In this document: one piece after another, positions 60,501 through 64,000 of the stretch
Layout of the letters: each line of letters begins with the position of its first letter
How positions within the stretch are numbered: position 1 is the stretch's first letter
From: Lottia gigantea
Taxonomy: Eukaryota; Mollusca; Gastropoda; Lottiidae
Direction: 5' to 3'
NCBI RefSeq assembly: GCF_000327385.1
Contig: NW_008711014.1
Location: 122,458-186,457, forward strand
Length of the DNA: 64,000 nt
Translations under genes and position numbers: made by a program
The notes under the pieces: generated by a model
What the model was told of the DNA's origin: nothing
Seen by the model: the letters and a program-made list of their open reading frames with translations, nothing else
Databases searched by the model: none

Positions 60501-63500
60501 TCGAACCCTATAAACTATCTATTTGCTTAAATCAAACATGGATTCCCAAAGCTACAGAGATTATATTTGACACAGTGATAGTCTTCTGTGTTCAGGATGT
60601 ATATAAATTAAACTATAATTTGATGTTGTAGATTGCTAAGAAAGGAATCAATGTGGTATTGATCAGTAGAACACAATCTAAATTAGATGAACTAGCCACA
60701 GAAATAGGTAGGTTTACTGTGTCTAGACAATATTGATGTCACTTTTTCTTCCATACAATGACTATTATCTCCTGTTTTTCTGTTATCCAAATTCATTCAT
60801 ACCCTCATGGAAATGTGGGTGTATGTTGCCGTCACCCATATCCGTCGGTCAGTCAACATTTCTTGTGAACACAATAGAGACTACAGTTTTCAACTGATTT
60901 GAATGAAATTTGGTGTGATCATTTATATTGATGAGATCTTGGACAAGTGTGAATTTAATGATATTTCAATGAACAGCCTTTGAGTTAATGCACTTGACTT
61001 ACGAAAAACACGTCAAAATTTGTTTGTGAACACATTAGAGACAGTTTCCAATTAATTTTAATGCAACGTGGTGTGATCATGTATATTGATGTGATAATTT
61101 GATGTTTTTGTGTTATTGATAATGATTTTTAAAAATTTTGTGGTATTTCTCAGCATAAATAACTGGCAGTAAATATATATATCATTGAATTCAAACTATT
61201 AAAATTTCTTTAATATGAGAAAATTCATACTTTAGTCTAAAGACTGTTTAGACTGACAGCTGCCAGTGGGTGTATGTTACCTTGCCTGACAAGCTATCTT
61301 TGTGTCATGTTTTGGGAAGTTTGCATGTTTAAGTATAAGCTTATTGAATGTTGTTTTTGATTTCCGAAGCTGGCTGTCTTGATGAAGATTCTGATTCTGT
61401 ATGAAGTCTCAGACATAGATAAGCATTATCAATTGAATTCCTGCTGGCACTGTTTTATTTAATTTTTTTTTTTTTTTTGGAAAGCAAGCTTACATTATGA
61501 ACACAATAAGAGTTTAGATCAGACTTCGATAATGGCCTAAGGTGATATTTCTAATTGTTTTGATTTCACATTTTTTTCTCTCTTGACTCAATCATGAATA
61601 TGTTTATCTACACAATAGCTAAAGTAGAGTTTGATTATATAATATTATTATATTGTAGAATCTAAGTATAAAGTTGAAACGAAGACTATAGCAGTAGATT
61701 TTAGTAGAACTGATATATATGATAAAATTCGAGTTGGTTTGACTGGACTAGATATTGGTACATTAGGTAATTTGGTAATTAAATAGTGACCTCTAGTCAA
61801 TATGCATCATAACTTTGGATATAAAGGAGCTTTTTTTGGTGTATCAAAAAAAATATTTATGATTTATATTTGCATTATTCCAATTTATATGTCAGATGTC
61901 TGTGGTTCCTGAAATAAAATAAATATTATTGTTTTGGCAAAATTTCTTTCAATTGCTTACTGTATGGTGTTGCATTATTACTTCACTAAAATGCAAAAAT
62001 GTAAGATGTAAAACTCCAATTTGTATTCGCATAATACTTTTAAATTGTAGACTTACTATATTTATTTTTTGATAGAATATTTTTTTTTTATATTTCAGTT
62101 AATAATGTTGGAATGAGTTATAGCTTCCCTGAATATTTTGCAGATCTTGAAAACAGGGAAAAGGTATAAAATCCCACTCTTTTTTCTGTTAAATAACTTT
62201 TCGTGCTCAACCTTGGCTATTATTACATACCTATATCCATATCACATCATCTTCAACAAATATTGTTACTTTTATAAACAAGATGTCCCATTGTACCATT
62301 TGAGCCAAAATTCAGAATATACAAAATGTTATATTGATCTGAATTGCTTCAAAATTCAGAATATACAAAATGTTATATTTATCTGAATTGCTTCAAAATT
62401 CAGAATATACAAAATGTTATATTTATCTGAATTGCTTCTAAATTCAGAATATACAAAATGTTATATTTATCTGAATTGCTTCAAAATTCAGAATATACAA
62501 AATGTTATATTGATCTGAATTGCTTCAAAATTCAGAATATACAAAATGTTATATTGATCTGAATTGCTTCTAAATTCAGAATATACAAAATGTTATATTT
62601 ATCTGAATTGCTTCTAAATTCAGAATATACAAAATGTTATATTTATCTGAATTGCTTCAAAATTCAGAATATACAAAATGTTATATTGATCTGAATTGCT
62701 TCTAAATTCAGAATATACAAAATGTTATATTTATCTGAATTGCTTCTAAATTCAGAATATACAAAATGTTATATTTATCTGAATTGCTTCTAAATTCAGA
62801 ATATACAAAATGTTATATTTATCTGAATTGCTTCAAAATTCAGAATATACAAAATGTTATATTGATCTGAATTGAGTCAAAATTCAGAATATACAAAATG
62901 TTATATTTATCTGAATTAAGTCAAAATTTAGAATATACAAAATGTTATATTTATCTGAATTACTTCAAAATTCACAATATACAAAATGTTATATTTATCT
63001 GAATTAAGTCAAAATTTAGAATATACAAAATGTTATATTTATCTGAATTGTTTCAAATTCACAATATACAAAATGCTATATTTATCATAGGTTTATTAAA
63101 GGGACAGGTTCGCCATCATTTCGCCTGAGTTTAAAAGAGACTCTGCCATATTTAAAAAAAGACGTATGAAAAAAGAAAGTGAAATTCCTAATTTCAGGTA
63201 TTTTAAGGGATTATGCAATTTTCTTACATTTCTAGTACTTCTGAAGACTATTTACAAATATTCAAGACTCAGCCCTGGAAAATTGCAAATCTGTCCCTTT
63301 AAATGACATAAAATGGAAATCAATATGGATCTAACACGATGCATACTGCAGAATTTAAAAGTGGCTAAAAAATAGTCAAATTGTAAATAAGTGCATTAAG
63401 GTTTTAGATAGAGTAAGAGTTGAAAAAAATTGAAAAAATCATTCAATTAGATTGTTTATGAAGACATTTTTTAATATTTCTTAAAGTTTTTTGGATGCAT

Positions 63501-63869
63501 TCCATGTTTTTGGATATAAATCTGCATCTTTAATGATTATTATTATAGATTATCAATATTTGAAGTATGTTGCAGCTTGAAAAAGCTGTGTATGTCATCA
63601 CAAACAAGTGCATTTTGTTTTTGGATAAAAATAAAAGAGTTTAAAAATGAAGGAATCTCTTATAGAGACATGTTTTAATATTTCATAAGCTGCTATGTTC
63701 TGTACTAAAATCTTCTAATGATTATTATTGATTATTGATATTTTATTTTTATAATATGTTTTTAACTTCAACTCTGATTGTGTTTATTAATTACTGATAT
63801 TGTTTTTAATTAATATTTTTTCAGGTATTGATTGATATGATAAACACCAATATGACTTCCTGTTCTATG
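48570..63869 (+). CDS. HSD17B12: 17-beta-HSD12 / very-long-chain 3-ketoacyl-CoA reductase, 5' part (six exons, 182 residues)
   Basis: NADPH-dependent short-chain dehydrogenase of the ER membrane that reduces 3-ketoacyl-CoA in fatty-acid elongation. Exons: 48570-48774, 49720-49766, 60632-60707, 61659-61766, 62099-62163, 63825-63869; phases agree. The N-terminus has a hydrophobic segment (TYVLAGLLGLSADL region). The cofactor motif TGCTDGIG (71-78) follows SWAVV. Then come VVLISRTQSKLDEL, TIAVDFSRTDIYDKI, LVNNVGMSYSFPEYF (NNVG 147-150) and MINTNMTSCSM, all in the order of the animal HSD17B12/LET-767 family. The catalytic Ser-Tyr-Lys and the C-terminal membrane part lie beyond the right edge. The start could instead be ATG 48585. 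Intron 2 is 10.9 kb and contains two other genes. Confidence 0.9.
49985..50235. mobile_element. Foldback element, family D (copy 4)
   Basis: Left arm TTTGTGGTTCCTGCAATTCC. Central TGACGTCA at 50084-50091. Right arm GGAATTTCAGGAAACACAGA / CGTCGCATTAGAAATTGGAA, then GCAAATTGATGCTATCAG and AAACCTCTTTACAATCCC. It is in reductase intron 2. Confidence 0.65.
51345..51440. repeat. 23-base minisatellite upstream of nested gene copy 1
   Basis: About four units of CAGAATCAGGACTGATAAAG plus GCA, ending 15 bases before the ATG at 51455. The same array before copy 2 has about 35 units. Confidence 0.75.
51455..52664 (+). pseudogene. Secreted PAN-EGF-sushi-GON protein gene, copy 1 (frame-shifted in GON)
   Basis: Single-exon gene nested in reductase intron 2, same strand. 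The frame 51455-52321 encodes 288 residues: hydrophobic signal segment (MLLVIIVMIEVL), PAN/apple-like domain (about 32-110), EGF-like cysteines (CKDHNCPYNTLCVVEDDNYTC), a full sushi domain (about 141-194, with YACEQGFF and GQWSDFQC) and the first half of a GON domain (FYWLLLIATETRQKVHCKN ... AHDMGYTDYQMTRVILNP). The rest of GON is perfect but in another frame, to TAG 52662-52664: FGKAGDCYAG, GRFIINTRNTGY, ITWSPDGHVIEGYCGGNCGG. Compared with copy 2 (CTGAACACGAAG), copy 1 reads CTGAGCAAAG, a 2-base loss at about 52306. Either the gene is recently broken, the protein truly stops mid-GON, or the assembly has an error. GON domains are known from ADAMTS9/20 and worm GON-1. Confidence 0.75.
52643..53470. 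repeat. Degenerate repeat of TGTAGATTTCCACT
   Basis: About 14 spaced copies of TGTAGATTTCCACT/C, many within a longer 60-80 base frame (ATAGATAGTGCCAGCACAAT between them). The first copy is also the last codons of the GON frame (CRFPL, stop), so the array appears to have grown from the 3' end of the coding region. Confidence 0.6.
54110..54170 (-). mobile_element. SINE tail fragment
   Basis: GAAATGAAATGAATAGAGTT and TTACATCCTACTTTTCTGCA / CCATG match the tail of the SINE at 40836. The rest is absent. Confidence 0.5.
55064..55862. repeat. 23-base minisatellite upstream of nested gene copy 2, about 35 copies
   Basis: Units CAGAATCAGGACTGATAAAG plus GCA, with A/G variation (AATCAGG/AATCGGG, GACTGAT/GACTAAT) in recurring combinations. 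The array ends 13 bases before the ATG at 55876, so the leader of any transcript must start in or just after it. Confidence 0.85.
55876..57848 (+). pseudogene. PAN-EGF-sushi-GON gene, copy 2 (split by a transposon, GON end lost)
   Basis: 55876-56466 repeats copy 1 almost exactly (signal segment, PAN, EGF-like, sushi through GQWSEFQC). A 1.1 kb transposon (about 56471-57585) follows, and the GON start resumes at 57586 (KCGDNSVCGPQEEKFYWLLL). A 17-base loss relative to copy 1 at about 57700 shifts the frame, and homology ends at about 57848, directly before the TAGATTTCC repeat, so the second half of GON is missing. The sushi-containing frame 55876-56484 would still give a 202-residue secreted PAN-EGF-sushi protein ending LYTST. 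It is possible, but unproven, that this shortened form is used. Confidence 0.75.
56471..57585. mobile_element. Pearl-like non-autonomous element with a tandem core
   Basis: The left end folds (TATACG-T-CCACAT-GAAT-ATGTGG-T-CGTATA). The core is about five tandem 171-base units (starts near 56542, 56710, 56881, 57052, 57223; each GTGAGCAGGATTGAAGCTAC ...). The right end is CAGCTGCCAGTGGGCGTATG, TTACCTTGCAACGCAAGCTA with the hairpin CTTGC-AAC-GCAAG. No open frame. This architecture matches mollusc pearl/Helitron-related elements. Ends are within about 10 bases. Confidence 0.7.
57860..58060. repeat. TGTAGATTTCCAC repeat after copy 2
   Basis: About five spaced copies of the same motif as at 52643-53470, joined directly to the truncated GON sequence. 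Confidence 0.6.
58462..59515. mobile_element. MITE family A termini, possibly one interrupted element
   Basis: A left terminus CATCTCCACAATGTGAAACT / ATTACAAAC (58462-58490) with the family's GATTTGATTGGATTGTAC word, and a right terminus CATAATAGCTTGACATTGTT (about 59485-59512). The 1 kb between them includes the family B element at 59109, so they may be one interrupted element or two remnants. Confidence 0.35.
59109..59256. mobile_element. MITE family B (copy 4, internally deleted)
   Basis: TTAA-bordered AGATGGGTTTCCTTATTTTT at the left and AAATGAAAATAATGGAACAC / ATGT at the right. About 230 bases of the centre present in copy 3 are missing. Confidence 0.7.
60800..61305. mobile_element. Pearl-like element, deleted copy, in reductase intron 3
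   Basis: Matches the 56471 element at the left (GTCGGTCAGTCAACATTTCT, ACAATAGAGACTACAGTTTT) and right (CAGCTGCCAGTGGGTGTATG, TTACCTTGCCTGACAAGCTA), but the core has only about one and a half diverged units. It is on the same strand as the 56471 copy. Confidence 0.65.
61855..61915. mobile_element. Foldback family D fragment (copy 5)
   Basis: Only one arm: TTGCATTATTCCAATTTATA / TGTCAGATGTCTGTGGTTCC / TGAAAT. The rest of the element is not visible. Confidence 0.45.
62305..63085. repeat. 44-base minisatellite in reductase intron 5, about 17 copies
   Basis: Units of TTCAGAATATACAAAATGTT / ATATTTATCTGAATTGCTTC / AAAA, with variants TTGATCTG, CTAAATT and AGTCAAAATT. Variants cluster, with AGTC only at the right end. 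An 82-codon frame running into it is chance. Confidence 0.85.
63096..63302. mobile_element. TTAA-bordered MITE, related to family C
   Basis: Ends TTAAAGGGACAG and CTGTCCCTTTAA are exact complements, with TTAA at the borders. The left side GGGACAGGTTCGCC and the interior GAGACTCTGCCATATTTAAA match the 28345 element (GGGACAGGTTCCTC, GAGACTCTACCATACTTAGA). 207 bases, no open frame. It abuts the 44-base array. Confidence 0.65.
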
Positions 63870-64000
63870 GTAAGTACAAAATCAGGATTAGGCATATTAC
63901 AGTATATTTGTATATGTATAATGCACAGTTTTTTACCCTAAAAAGGACTGAAATTATAATCTAACTTTGCAGATCAAGATATTTTTTATTGTTTCTGCAC

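Noticed and set aside
1-64000. CRISPR array, bacterial operons or prophage
   Set aside because: The tandem arrays have no unique spacers, genes have introns and no ribosome-binding sites, and all recognised families are metazoan.

Overview
The window looks like nuclear DNA of a gastropod mollusc, and a limpet such as Lottia gigantea would fit, although the species is inference. It is AT-rich, its genes are interrupted by GT-AG introns, and it is full of short DNA transposons, minisatellites and a tRNA-derived SINE. It also carries a soluble acetylcholine-binding protein (AChBP), a family best known from molluscs. There is one 50-base assembly gap (46582-46631). All exon models were built by hand from splice sites, reading frame and family motifs, without transcripts.

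Layout. 1-30 kb is gene-poor: minisatellites, dispersed inverted-repeat elements, a probable two-exon small secreted peptide (5857-4765, minus), an orphan cysteine-rich last exon (10890-10706, minus) and possibly the tail of a gene entering from the left (21-117). 30-38 kb holds a complete 11-exon, furin-type, membrane-anchored matrix metalloproteinase on the minus strand. Facing away from it, 42.1-44.2 kb holds a four-exon AChBP on the plus strand. Converging on the AChBP, with only 94 bases between stop codons, is a three-exon minus-strand gene (47183-44264) for a secreted protein of 127 residues rich in His, Tyr and Gly, with a stretch resembling a gamma-carboxylation recognition site. Its first intron is almost entirely a 34-base satellite whose unit is a copy of that intron's own 3' splice site.

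From 48.6 kb to the right edge runs the 5' part (six exons) of a 17-beta-HSD12/3-ketoacyl-CoA reductase gene on the plus strand. Its 10.9 kb second intron contains two recently duplicated, same-strand, single-exon genes for secreted PAN-EGF-sushi-GON proteins. The first is shifted in frame inside the GON region. The second is split by a tandem-repeat-cored transposon and has lost the end of GON.

How they may work together. The metalloproteinase, the AChBP and the acidic/His-Gly-rich protein are all secretory-pathway products, acting in matrix remodelling, acetylcholine binding and possibly calcium binding. A role of the neighbourhood in shell or mantle secretion is a guess. The most unusual sequence-level observations are the satellite made of splice acceptors, the array grown from the terminus of a miniature transposon, the repeat grown from the last codons of a GON gene, and a foldback element that carries a TGACGTCA palindrome in its centre.
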